Positions 47,801-59,659 of a stretch of 64,000 bases of DNA are shown here, one piece after another. The first letter of the stretch is position 1. Each line of letters begins with the position of its first letter. The position numbers and the translations under genes are program-made. The DNA is from Hyperoplus lanceolatus. Taxonomy: Eukaryota > Chordata > Actinopteri > Uranoscopiformes > Ammodytidae. The stretch spans positions 29,367,698 through 29,431,697 of the forward strand of contig CM049397.1 in assembly GCA_026929865.2 (NCBI GenBank), given 5' to 3'. The notes beneath the pieces are model-generated. The model was not told the DNA's origin. It did no database searches and was given only the letters and a program-made list of their open reading frames with translations.

Positions 47801-50244
47801 GTGTCATTTGTTTTGACTGAGAAGTGCAGAACTGTTTGCGGTGCAAAATGAATAATTTTAATAATTATGACAAAGAGGTGAAGAGCCCAGGTACCCACAT
47901 GAGCTGCATGATTTAATTCTTGCAGATTAAAAAAAGGCAAGGGGAGACAAATAAATGCAATTTCATGTCAGGCTACCTGCCAAAAGTTATTTCATCTGAG
48001 GATGCCGCATTTTTCCGAATAAATAATACACAAAGCCATGTGTAGAAAAATATCTAGACATGCTTTGTCATTTCCCTGTAAAGAAAGCTATAGAGTCCAA
48101 AGGACAAGAGTGTGTTGCGATACACGCCCGTGGTCATATCGGTCTGCCCCTGTGGTACAAATAATCTCATTCAGTTCTAACTATGTCCTTGGCTATTGAC
48201 CAGCACATAGAAAAAGTATTGGAGTGAATAATGGCCCATACTGCGAGCCCATTGAGCTGCTCCAGGATTATACGCATGGAGCCAGAGAGAGCTGGAGACT
48301 GAAGGGGATTGATGGAGGGAAAAGCTTTTCCTCTCTGTTTGGCACAAACACAAAAGACTGATGTGGCAATTTCACAAAGCCCTGAACAGACCATGTCATT
48401 AAAGCTCTGCATTACAAGCGGTTAACGTCGTTAGGTGATGCATTTACAAAAAATGTCTGCATGACAAGAAGGATGTTTTGGGAGTCTGAAGTCTGCCATT
48501 ACTGACTAAGCACTACCTTGGATCACTCCACCATCCCACAGTCCCAGTACATATTCAAAGTTCCGGAACTGGCATCATCCCTCCCTCCCTCCCTCCCTCC
48601 TCCGCAAACCATGGCTGGCCTGGTGCTGCCGTTTTTAAAAGTTTCTGGCATTTAGAAAAAGTAGTTCAAGTCAAACAGGGAATTACGGATACGCCATGCA
48701 ATGAATTTGCCTGCCAGGATCAACAGAAGCGGCACTGCAGGCCGAAGCAAACATCCCCTCAGTGTCTTGTCTTGTATTTACCACGATACGCCCTACACTC
48801 TTTCCTGTCTACTTTGCTTGCAGTGCAGCCCCAAGCTGGACCCTGTTGGTGGTTTTTCAGAGCATGCCGGTGCCTGTTTGAAGTGCTTCTTTGCTATTTG
48901 GGGAGTTTCCGCTGGGAGGAAGTGTAGGAGGAACAAGATTGGATTTGGAAGCAAAGAAAAGCTCCTTGTTTGGGGACGAAACAAAACAGCAACCCCTGGT
49001 GGCAAACAGACGCCGGCTGGTTCCTCCCTGTAGTAATAATAAGCTCTTGATCTTCTAACTAAGACTCCTGCAAGCCAATTTGTTGGAGCCTGAGCCATTG
49101 AGGATATATGATGTATTGTTGTGAGGGAAGAAAAAAGAGATTACAGTATTTTAAGGTTAATTAGACAGAATGGCATCAATTAAAATATGGTATGTCTGCT
49201 ATAAAGCAGTGATATGTATGTCTGGTAAGGTAAAATAAGACTAAAAAAGTTTAACTTCTTAACCTCACTTATAAAACGACTGACATCTGATTTCCAGGTA
49301 CTGTTTCTGGACACCAGTATGATCCCTGTTCATTTGACAGGTTGACTTATGATTGAGGACGATCAAAGTCAACAGAGGAGTTTAACAACTCATAGTTTCC
49401 AAACTGACAGACTTGACAGTTCCTTTGAATACTGGAAAAATAATGAAATGAGCAGAAGGTCACGGTGATAATGTCACAGACCTGCAATTAACATCCATCT
49501 TTTTGGATCTGGAACTATTTATTTAAAAGCTGTTTAAGCTTCCTAACTTTAAGCATATAGTAACCATGGCTAATTTGCCATGACCATGATCTTTTCTCGT
49601 CATTCAGTTTGGCAGAGCCATTCTACATTCACTTTCTTGCTCTTGGCAGTAGGGTTGGGAAATAAGATGTCCCGGCCATACATTTATCACTGGGGCTATT
49701 GTATTGTGGGATCCAAAATTAGGCTAAATCATTTAACTCCTCTGAGGAAACTTTTACTTTACTGTATAACAGAAGAAAGAAAATGCTAATGTTTTTAATA
49801 TTTGACCAAGCTTTTAACCATTATTGAACACTGGACTAATGGGCACCTTAGCACTGCCAATGTGTTGGCAGCAAATGAGCCCAAACTAACTGCAACGGTG
49901 CAAAGTGAGCACTTTTAAATGCAAAGATAACACTATGCATTCATCACACAGGACAATGCTCATTAAAACCAGAAACCCAGTGTTACTGGCCAGTGCATGG
50001 TTACCCCCCCCCCCCCAGCCATTGTATGAAACGTAACGCTCCATTAAAAGTACATTAATTAGATTCAGTGATGATACGTGAGCCCATTAGTTCTCACAGA
50101 GCCACTGCGCTGAGACCACTCCTAGTGTAATGATACTGAACAGACACAGGAGACATCATCTTTTACACATTCGCCCCAAGCTTCTTCCACAAGCCCCTGT
50201 GATGTCAGACTGACCATGCTGCTCACAGCCAGTGGTGTAACAAA
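47801..50244. other. Upstream flank without recognisable genes
   Basis: Contains a CCCT repeat at about 48571-48600 and a poly-C run near 50006. The ORF at 48701-49033 has no family resemblance I recognise. Nothing else supported. Confidence 0.55.
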
Positions 50245-50410
50245 AAGATCTTTACCACCCCCCTAAAAAAAAAAAAAAAAAAAAACCCCCCCCCCCCCCC
50301 CCCCCCCCCAACCTTAATAAAAAAAAAAAAAAAGGGAAGAAAGTTTTTTTTTTTTTTGGGTTTACCTTTTTTTTTTCAAAAAATTTTTTTAAAAAAAAAA
50401 AAAAGGGGTG

Positions 50411-50459
<49 letters not shown>

Positions 50460-50575
50460 AAAAAAAAAAGAAAATCTTTTAAAAAAGAAAGAAACAATTT
50501 TGTGGGGGGGGGGAATGTTTAGAAAAATGGAGAGGGAAAAAAAAATGTTTTTTTTTTTTTTCACAGTTTTCCGGA
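50245..50575. other. Homopolymer-dominated stretch, probable assembly artefact
   Basis: Almost only long runs of A, C, T and G with very short spacers (for example more than 20 C followed by A runs, then T runs). This is unlike ordinary microsatellites and unlike its surroundings. It ends where the left inverted arm of the 6.5-kb structure begins. Most likely low-quality consensus or gap fill. Confidence 0.7.
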
Positions 50576-52271
50576 GCAACCCTTTCTCATCAAAATTACG
50601 TTCCCAGAGGACTATTCGGCATTCTCAATTACGTTTGACCATTTACGTATTTTGTCCGTGATTACGTTTTTATGAACATATTCGGCATTCTCAATTACGT
50701 TTGACTGAAAAACGTATTTTGTCCGAAATTACGTTTTTATGAACATATCGCAAACAAGTTCGTTCTCAGCCTAGAGCTGTTCAGGATGCTCAATTACGTT
50801 TGGCTACAAAACGTATTGATTACGTTTTAATAAACATATCGCATACATTCGTTCTCAGCCTATTTTTTGCCATTTATTTACCTCTAGGATTATGTTTGGT
50901 TGAAGTGTGCATTGTCTGGGCGGCTGCCTGAACTACAGCGCTGCAGGAAATTAATATGTTCCATAGATATGTTCACATGTTTCTTCATTCATTCATTCAA
51001 ACAGGAAATCGACGTTCCGACATGGCCACGCCCCCTTTGGGTGGAAAACAAAGCGATTTTGACTATAATGCAAAAAATTGCGGTCCAAAACAGCACAAAA
51101 AGAAAACGATCAGAGGTAAATAAGTTACAATTTGACCGACAGACACAATGTTAAGATCCTTTACAACTACTCTGCCAGCTAGATAACGTTAAACTAGACT
51201 ACGGAACTACACAGGGCTGCAGGGAAAATAGGGTGACGTCAGACGCACGCCCCTCTACAAACCAATCAGTATCGAGGAATGCTAAACGAGCCTATCGGCA
51301 GCCCTGAGCTAAAAAGATTTCTAGCGAGACCTATGTACTTTATTTTCATAATCTTGATATTGCGAATTCATATGATCTGTCTGAAGTCTGATAGGCTAAT
51401 TCTCAAGAAATGTTCGGTACACAAATAGGCTACGTGCCAAGCTGTTGATCAACTGGACACAATCAAAGATAGCACACACACACACAGCTGACAAGAGCGC
51501 TCCCTCCCTCCCTCCACCCGCCGCCGAGTTTTTTTTCCCAGAGCAAATTTTTGAAGTCAAGGGTTATCATGGTGACACAAATACGTCACACTTCAGCTAG
51601 TAAGTGCATAAACATATGTTTTGAAAACATATCTAGCGAGAAATACATCAGAATATCATTATATTCGGTAATTGGGAGTATCTGATCTCTATTTGGTTAG
51701 TTTGCTGACGTATTTACCACCGTTGCTATGTAATCCTACATTTCCCATCATCCTTTTTAGGGCTGGGTGGACCCGTTCGACTCCTATCAGAGTGTCTGCC
51801 GATTCAGGGCGCATTCCATTTACAATTCAGGGCCTCCGCCGTAAAACCACAAGTCAGACATGTTCACACGGCTGACACTTCCGTTCTGCCCCATCATAAT
51901 AAAAAAAACTTAACAGGAAGTAGGTTACATTATTCCCCTCCTCCGAAACGTCCCCGTTTCCACACAGAAACATCATAAGGGCCCTTAGGAATAATGGAAC
52001 CACTTACAGAAACATGCTGCACTACCAAAAAATTAATAAAATAACTTGAATTGAACACATTCTTTATAGGCCTACCCTAAACCTTAAAGCATGTAGGCTA
52101 GGGAAACTATTTCTGTAAGAAAAATGTGTTTTATAGCCTTTGTGGTTGTATAATTTAAAGTTTCTGATCAAATATGTGGCGGATTATACATGAAATTATA
52201 AAACAATTAAATGTACAGTTTAAAATTTCATTGAATAGGCTTCTTGAACTTACTAAAGCAGTACTCTACAA

Positions 52272-52273
<2 letters not shown>

Positions 52274-52325
<52 letters not shown>

Positions 52326-52330
52326 TGTGT
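52274..52330. repeat. (GT)n/(GC)-containing microsatellite
   Basis: A GT run passing into GTGC repeats. Confidence 0.9.
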
Positions 52331-53019
52331 CACATCTTGTAGCCTACCCTGACAGGGATTTGGTTGTTTTCTTTTAGTTAATGATATTAAATGTTGCTAT
52401 AAATTGTGCATAGCCTACACATAATATAAAACTAGGTGCATATTGAATGTGAATCCTGCAACTGAAAGTATTTGGAAGGAGTAGGCCAGTTACTCAAATG
52501 GGAGTAGTTTAAAGATTGCTTTATTCATGATTTTGACCTTAAAAAGGTAGAATTTTAGGCAGTCTTATGAACAGTGCTTAATCAGTGTTTGCGGTGTGGT
52601 GTGGCAGTGTTTATTATTTTCTGCATATGCAGTTGACTCAGTATATTGTCCCCTGTCTTAATGGTAAGTGGTCTTGACGGCGGTTTGTCCACCACACACT
52701 TGGCATGATATACAGGTGAAATTTGAATATCGTGCAAAAGTTCATTTATTTCAGTAATTCAACTTTATAGGTGAAAATAATATCTTATACAGACTCATTA
52801 CATACAAAGTGAGATATGTGAAGCCTTTATTTTTTATAATTGTGATTATTATGGCTTACAGTTTATAAAAACCCCAAATTCAAAATCTCAGAAAATTAGA
52901 ATATTACATAAAATCAATAAAAAAAGGATTTTAAATACAGAACTGTCGGCCCTCTAGAAAGTATAATCATGCATATGTACTAAGTACTTGGTTTGGGCCC
53001 CTTTTGCATGAATTATTGC

Positions 53020-53148
53020 CTAAATATTGCCTCTATATGTTGTGAGTGTATTATTGTGAGTGAACATGTAACTTGTTGCTGCCTCTTGGCCAGGACTCCC
53101 TTGAAAAAGAGGTTTTTAATCTCAATGGGACTTTCCTGGTTAAATAAA

Positions 53149-53179
<31 letters not shown>

Positions 53180-53180
53180 G
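53020..53180 (+). mobile_element. LINE 3'-tail insertion in left arm of Tc1 element C
   Basis: It runs through CTTGGCCAGGACTCCCTTG, AGGTTTTTAATCTCAATGGG and CTGGTTAAATAAAGGTT to a poly-A tail, a common fish non-LTR 3' end. The matching position in the right arm (about 54195) lacks it. Confidence 0.65.
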
Positions 53181-54103
53181 CGGCGTGGCATGGATGCTAT
53201 CAGTCTGTGGCACTGCTGAGGTGCTATGGAAGCCCCTGGGTTGCTTTGATGTGGCCTTCAGCTCCTCTGTATCGTTGGGTCTGGTGTGTATCATCTTCCT
53301 CTTGACAATAGTCCATAGTTTCTCTATGGAGTTCAGGTCAGGAGAGTTGTCTGGCCATTCATGCAGAGTAATACCATGGTCAGTCAACCAGTTACCAGTG
53401 GTTTATGGTACCGTGGGCAGGTGCCAAGTCTAGCTGGAAATGGAAATTGTCATCTCCATAAAGCTTGTCAACAGACAGAAGCATGAAGTGCTCCAAAATC
53501 TTCTGGTAGATGGCTGTGGTGACTTTGGACTTGATAACACAGTGGACCAACAGCAGCGGATGACATGATACCTCAAATCATCACTGATCCAAATTAAATG
53601 TTGCGTTTCATTTGGAAATCAAGGTTCCACAGTCTAGAGGAAGAGTGGAGGGGCACAACATCCAAGGGGCTTGAAGACCACTGTCAAGTTTCAACAGTCA
53701 GTGATGATTTGAGGCACCATGTCATCTGATGGTGTTGGTCCACTGTGTTATCAAGTCCAAAGTCACCACCAGCTGTCTACCAGGAGATTTTAGAGCACTT
53801 CATGCTTCTGTCTGTTGACAAGCTTTATGGAGATGCTGAATTACTTTTTCCAGCAAGACTTGACACCTGTCCACAGTGCCAAAACCACAAGTAACTGGTT
53901 GACTGACCATGGTATTACTGTGTTGATTGGCCAGACAACTCTCCTGACCTGAACCCAATAGAGAAACTATGGACTATTGTCAAGAGGAAGATGATACACA
54001 CCAGACCCAACAATACAGAGGAGCTGAAGGCCACTATCAAAGCAACCTGGGCTTCCATAACACCTCAGCAGTGCCACAGACAGATAGCATCCTTTGGAAG
54101 CGC

Positions 54104-54181
54104 ATTGTGAAGCGCCTTGTGACCCTGGTCTGTGAAGGGCGCTATATAAATAAAAGCTTACTTACTTACTTACTTACTTAC
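54104..54181 (+). mobile_element. L2-like LINE 3' end with (TTAC)n tail in right arm of element C
   Basis: CATTGTGAAGCGCCTTGTGA, CCCTGGTCTGTGAAGGGCGC and TATAAATAAA, followed by TTAC repeats, are nearly identical to the tail of the LINE at 10720-10808. A very short 5' truncation. The left arm of the Tc1 element lacks it. Confidence 0.75.
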
Positions 54182-54879
54182 ATCCATGCCACACCGCATT
54201 TAGGCAATAATTTGTGCAAAGGGGGCCCAAACCAAGTACTTAGTACATATGCATGATTATACTTTATAGAGGGCCGACATTTTTGTATTTAAAATCCTTT
54301 TTTTATTGATTTTATGTAATATTCAAATTTTCTGAGATTTAGAATTTGGGGTTTTCATAAGCTGTAAGCCATAATAATCACAATTATAACAAATAAAGGC
54401 TTGAAATATCTCACTTTGAATGTAATGAGTCTATATAATATATTAGTTTCACCATTTAGGTTGAATTACTGAAATAAATGAACTTTTGCACGATATTCTA
54501 ATTTTTCGAGTTTCACCTGTATTGATAAGAGATTTATTCTTGTTCTTTTCATACGGGCAGCGACATTCCACGTATGTATCGCGCTGGACCTGTGGTGTAG
54601 CATTGGGCGAGGAAGCCTTGACAGCGCCCTGATTTAATCTGCAAGGTTAAGATCCCTCTATAACAGTTTTTCCAATGACTCTAGCCTATTTTGTTCAAAC
54701 TGCCTTTGTATTTCACATCCCTCAATTAGCACCTGTCACTTTCACATGGGCCTATTTTAAATAAATATTCAGATGATTCAGCAGATGCAAGGTGTGTCAG
54801 TTCTGTGTGCAGTTCACAGGACAGTTTACAGGGACAGGGAACAGGTGGACAGTAGTGTTCGGGCATGGTAGGAGCTACA

Positions 54880-55245
54880 CACCTCTTAAATTTAACCAAG
54901 GTTGAGAGATGGATATGGATTTTGGGAGGACCAGGAGGACTAGGCTAAATCTCCATTCTGGGAGAAGAGGTTGAGTTGATGGAGGGCTACAGAAACCTGG
55001 GCATTTAATTAAACAACAGACTGCATGAAGGGACAGCGCAGACTCTACTTCATGAGCAAATCCTTATTAACCTGTTACTAAGCCCAGTTGGTTGTGGAGA
55101 GAATGATAATGCACAAGCTGCTGAAGATGATGGACAGCATCACCTTCAGCTATTTGACCACTACAGAAAGTCATTCCTGATACAATCCACAATAACTGCT
55201 ACTACAATGCCACACTTTCCCTATGGCAATAAATAAAGTACATTA
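54880..55245 (+). pseudogene. Highly decayed LINE reverse transcriptase remnant
   Basis: Frame fragments DFGRTRRTRLNLHSGREEVE and LMEGYRNLGI, then a GQRRLYFMSK-like piece, follow the usual order of the post-palm region of non-LTR reverse transcriptases. The tail AATAAATAAAGTACATTATC with CATC repeats follows. Several frameshifts and stops. Confidence 0.5.
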
Positions 55246-56170
55246 TCCATCTATAAGTCCATCCATCCATGCAGGTATATTTAAACAACGCCTATGCATA
55301 TGGGTTCTGTATTATAATCTCTGAAGGACACACCTTTTGGTTTACTATTTCCACAAGAAAACAAATGAGCAAACAAAAAGCTTAATTTTCCATATTGGGC
55401 CTTCAAATTGATCATAAAATCAACCTTGCGGTAAAGAACACCAACTGAATACATTGCTGGAAAGGTGCTAATGTTGAGAGTGTGAAGATTGTACAATTTT
55501 ACATTTAAACACACCTACAATTCACCACCATGCTTTTGATTAGATTTAATTTATTTGCACAATAAAAACAACAAAGAACATTGGCCACAGAAATATAAAA
55601 TATAAAACATTTTTTAAAAGGCAACATATTGTGCAGGTGAGATATATATATATAAAAAAGTTGTGAATGATATCTTACTTCAAAGATCATTTAATGTAAA
55701 ATACTGAAGAAAATAGAAGTAATTTAATCCACAAGGTTATACAGAGGTAAAAAGACAAGCAAAGTGGGTATATGGTTGTAGTTGTCCTGCTTATTTAACT
55801 GTAAAGGCCGCCTACAACTCCTTATTCGTGATAACCATCAAACTACATCGTGCACATTTACTGAGTGACGATTGTGTTGCATTTCTCACAAACAACAATG
55901 ATCATCTCACAACGATTTATGCTCTTCGTAGCTCAGGGCTGCCGCTATAGGCTCGTTTCGCGTCACGTGACATTCCTCGACATTGATTGGTTTGTAGAGG
56001 GGCGTGCGTCTGACGTCACCCTTCCTCAGGTCGGCAATACGTCATCTAGACAGAACTCTCGTGGCAGTACTCAAAGACAGCGCGATCATTCAAAATAAGC
56101 GTTATAGCTCAAATCTGCAATGTCCTGAGCTGTTTTGTGGTTTACAAAGTAAAAAACAAACATCATGGTT

Positions 56171-56431
56171 TTATTCCTTTGCCATGCCCCCAAAAATTCC
56201 CCTAAAGAAGGGCTGTATGACAGCAGGAAGCTCCCGGCTGCGCTCTGCATTCAGTGGGAGTTTGCTATCGTAACGAACAATTAGTTCACGTGTAATCAGC
56301 TTACATAGAGACTCAGTGAGGTGAATATATACATCAGGGCATGATATCTCTGGCCAATGGGTCGGATCATTGCGCCAGATTGATGCTGAGAGACTAGACA
56401 CACATAGTTTTAGATTGATCAAATTAATCAT
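56171..56431 (-). CDS. Uncharacterised exon-like ORF in the right inverted arm
   Basis: An open frame of 86 codons containing SIWRNDPTHWPEISCPDVYI and LITRELIVRYDSKLPLNAER, ending GGMAKE. A plausible acceptor (TGTGTCTAG) precedes SLSASIWRN. The pattern of W-P-x-I, P-D-x-Y and a T-R-E block recalls, weakly, N-terminal regions of fish transposon-derived proteins with SWIM and YqaJ domains, but I cannot establish this. It is absent from the shorter left arm. It may be a remnant of the element's own gene. Confidence 0.2.
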   Translation of the reverse strand: MINLINLKLCVSSLSASIWRNDPTHWPEISCPDVYIHLTESLCKLITRELIVRYDSKLPLNAERSRELPAVIQPFFRGIFGGMAKE

Positions 56432-57060
56432 TTAACGTTATCTAGCTGGCAGAGTTGTTGTAAAGGATCTTAACATTGTGTCTGTCGGTTAAATTTTAAC
56501 TTATTTATCTCTGATCGTTTTCTTTTTGTGCTGTTTTGGACCGCAATTTTGCATTATAGTCAAAATCGCTTTGTTTTCCACCCAAAGGGGGCGTGGCCAT
56601 GTCGGAACGTTGATTGCCTTCACCAGTTTGTTTGAATGAATGAATGAATGAATGAAGAAACATGTGAACATATCTATGGAACATATTAATTTCCTGCAGC
56701 GCTGTAGTTCAGGCAGCCGACCAGACAATGCACACTTCAACCAAACATAAGCCTAGAGGTAAATAAATGGCAAAAAATAGGCTGAGAACGAATGTATGCG
56801 ATATGTTTATTAAAACGTAATCAATACGTTTTGTAGCCAAACGTAATTGAGCATCCTGAACAGCTCTAGGCTGAGAACGAACTTGTTTGCGATATGTTCA
56901 TAAAAACGTAATTTCGGACAAAATACGTTTTTCAGTCAAACGTAATTGAGAATGCCGAATATGTTCATAAAAACGTAATCACGGACAAAATACGTAAATG
57001 GTCAAACGTAATTGAGAATGCCGAATAGTCCTCTGGGAACGTAATTTTGATGAGAAAGGG

Positions 57061-57400
57061 GGGGGGAAAAGGGGGGGGGAAAAGGGCCAGAAAAAAAAAA
57101 AAAAAATAGAAAAAGTTTTTGTGTTGTGTATCTTTTTTGAATAATGTTGTAGAAGTTGTAGGAGGAGTATTGTTTTAAAATTTTTTTTGAAAATGTAGTT
57201 GAAGAAAAAAAAAAAGAAAATAACTCTCAACTCTCCACTACACCTCACAAAAACACCAAGGAACAAAAAGAAAGAAAAACACCTCCATAAAACCCTCCCA
57301 AAAAATTGCAAAAAAAAACCAAAAATAGAACCATCTCCTCTAACCCCCCCCCCACTATAGAAAAGAAGAAAAAAAAGAAAATGTCTCCCGGGGTGAAAAG
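57061..57400. other. Low-complexity stretch outside the right inverted arm, possible assembly artefact
   Basis: Alternating G and A runs, then A-rich and C-rich homopolymers. Together with 50245-50575 it brackets the long inverted structure exactly, which suggests that assembly struggled here. Confidence 0.5.
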
Positions 57401-57449
57401 ATGTATCCACTGACACCTCGAGAGATGCAGGGGCGCGCGCGCGCCCTCT

Positions 57450-57499
57450 GTGGGTGTGTGGGTGTGGGTGTGTGTGTGTGTGTGGGTGTGTGGGCGTGC

Positions 57500-57571
<72 letters not shown>
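57450..57571. repeat. (GT)n microsatellite
   Basis: A long GT run, preceded by GC-alternating bases GCGCGCGCGC near 57433. Confidence 0.95.
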
Positions 57572-57573
<2 letters not shown>

Positions 57574-57809
57574 AAGGTTGAAATTAAACCATTTAGCATG
57601 ATGTGAGTAACATTCAGGAATGAGGACTGTGTCCGTGCACACCCTCCTCCATGACTGAAGCCCGTTGAGAAAATGTATCTCTCAGACAGGTCTGTGTGAG
57701 CAGATAGGAAAAGGTTACAGTGTCTCTTCAGCTAAGTCTTTCCTGCTATCCCACTAGAGAGAAGTTGTGAATGCTTTATAAAGAATGCAGCGTGGCTCTG
57801 CAGTCCTTG

Positions 57810-57811
<2 letters not shown>

Positions 57812-57898
<87 letters not shown>
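57812..57898. repeat. (GT)n microsatellite
   Basis: A pure GT run of about 85 bp. CVCV and THTH frames through it are artefacts. Confidence 0.95.
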
Positions 57899-57900
<2 letters not shown>

Positions 57901-59100
57901 ATTGCCTGCTGTTCTGTACTGTGCAATTCTTAATTTTCTTACCACTGTTGCCAACCTGGGAACTATAAACACACACCCAATTGGGGCACGTACCCAAACC
58001 TATTTAGAGAGGAAATGATGTCCAATATAGTAATTATGTCCATTATGTTCTATATGGGCACATTTAACATCTCGTTGGTGTTCAGGTAATATGAGATGTT
58101 TAAAGCACCTTTTCAACATCCAAAAATGAACAGCATTTTGAGGCTTTTCAGCATAGCATTAATTTCTAGTGCTAGGATGGTACCACTTGTTCCACTGGTA
58201 CTTTTACAAATAAAAGTGCAGTTCTTAGTACAACTAACATAAGGCTAGCTGGGAGAGTCCAGAATCCCCCAAATCCGATTCCTGTCACATAAATTAATTT
58301 TTTACATTTGATGCACAACTAATGTTTAGGATTGTGTCATGTTATGTAGAATATAATAAGAGTAAGGATGAGACAAAGAAGAGAGGGACATACAAATTCA
58401 ATCCTTTCTCTGTTTATCCTGAGTAGACTGTCTTCATTTGGTCGACATGCCCTTGAGGTAACTTTCAGGTAAATTAGCTCCAAAATGAATTATGTCTGGC
58501 AGATAAATGTATATTAATATAGTGAATTAAATGTCTGAACATGAATAAATACCCTTAAAAGTTTATTTTGCAATGTTTACCTTCATTCAAAGCTAATGCC
58601 TAAGTTTCCAGCATTTCGTTAGTCATGCCCTTCTCTTTGTAATTTAGCCCATTTTCCCCACACTCGTCACCCACTTTGATTGGCTGTCAATCCTCAAACA
58701 GCTTCTAACTAAAGGCTGACGTGTGAGGTAGCTGCTTATTTAGAGGCACCACAGGACCTTGAAGAGATTTTGAATGAAACCAAAAATAGTTATTGAATTA
58801 AAATAAATATGTTTTCTTTACTTAGCCACAGCTTAAATAACATGTTGAGAACTCCTTTTGACAATGGAGACTCCAAATTAAATCGGGTTCTATCAGCTTA
58901 TAATTGAATAAGAATTTAAACTGTACTGACAGGGTCATCCCAATGGGGCTCAATATTCCCAGATTTATATGGCACCTATTTGGACATTTACCAATGTCTT
59001 ATAGTGGAACGGAAAGTGGAATTAGGGTTCTGTGGCTGAAATACTGTTCTAAAGTGAACAACGATGACTTGATATTAATGATGCATTCCTGATGTATTAA

Positions 59101-59659
59101 AGAGCTCCTATTATACTTCTTTTCTGGTCTTAATTTCTCATTAATGACTCCTATAGAGCAACCTGACACGAATCACAGCACAAAAAACTATGTATGACTA
59201 TTATTTTCAGGAAACTCTTCCTCTCATCTCAGCGATTTCAGCATTCTCTATGTCAACACTGGGCTTCGTCCTTCTCTGCCCCCCCCCCCCCCCCCCCTCC
59301 TGCCAACCCCACTCCATTGTGATTGGTTACCTCCCGGAAGACTTTCAGTGGTGCGGGGGCAGATTCGAGCAGGCAGGTGGGGGCATGGCAGGAACCTGCC
59401 TGAGCACGTTGCAGAATTACCATACATGGAAAAATCCGGATTGATCTACGTAGATAAATCCCGGAAATTTGAAAAAGTTAATCGCAACCAGCGTTCCTAG
59501 TGTTTAGCGCTCTGCACAGCCACCCTCAAAGGTCAGCAGGGAATACGTCTAAATGCATGTAAGTCATCATTTGACACTTTAGTATGGTTAAACATGACTA
59601 TAACTCATTATGACAACGTTTATAGGTCATAAAAGTTGAAAAAGCATAATAGGTGCTCT
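59101..59659. mobile_element. piggyBac-type MITE with TTAA duplication
   Basis: The left end AGAGCTCCTATTATAC pairs with the right end GCATAATAGGTGCTCT. TTAA is present on both sides (59097-59100 and 59660-59663). The interior contains a poly-C run (about 59281-59297) and no transposase. Confidence 0.75.

Larger units (their letters stand above)
52713..54519 (+). mobile_element. Foldback Tc1-like transposon C (two inverted 3' halves) with two LINE-tail insertions
   Basis: The ends CAGGTGAAA and its inverse are flanked by TA (52711-52712 and 54520-54521). The left arm (52713-53586) and right arm (53698-54519) are inverted near-copies around a spacer of about 110 bp that belongs to the longer plus-strand copy. 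The right arm encodes [20 protein letters not shown], the third catalytic region of a DD34E transposase; the left arm carries its inverse with stops. The 5' end and N-terminal half are missing. Insertions at about 53020-53180 (left arm) and 54104-54181 (right arm) post-date formation of the foldback, because each is present in only one arm. Confidence 0.88.
50580..57060. mobile_element. 6.5-kb structure with long inverted arms, unclassified DNA transposon
   Basis: The left arm (50580-about 51310) and the right arm (about 55930-57060) are inverted near-copies, sharing CCCTTTCTCATCAAAATTAC ends, GACATGGCCACGCCCCCTTT-like and GTGACGTCAGACGCACGCCC segments. The left arm lacks about 400 bp present in the right (roughly 56050-56420). 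Near each end are about seven ATTACGTTT motifs. The 4.6 kb between the arms holds a foldback Tc1 element, LINE remnants and no intact transposase. It may be one foldback transposon or two opposed insertions of one family; the target duplication cannot be read because both outer flanks are low-complexity. Confidence 0.55.

Noticed and set aside
48701..49098. Overlapping ORFs of about 100 codons on both strands
   Set aside because: No family resemblance, no splice context, and open frames on both strands are common at this length by chance.
50356..50661. Lysine- and phenylalanine-rich ORFs
   Set aside because: Generated by A and T homopolymers in a probably misassembled stretch.
57355..57997. 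Several ORFs rich in THTH or CVCV
   Set aside because: Products of the two long GT tracts.
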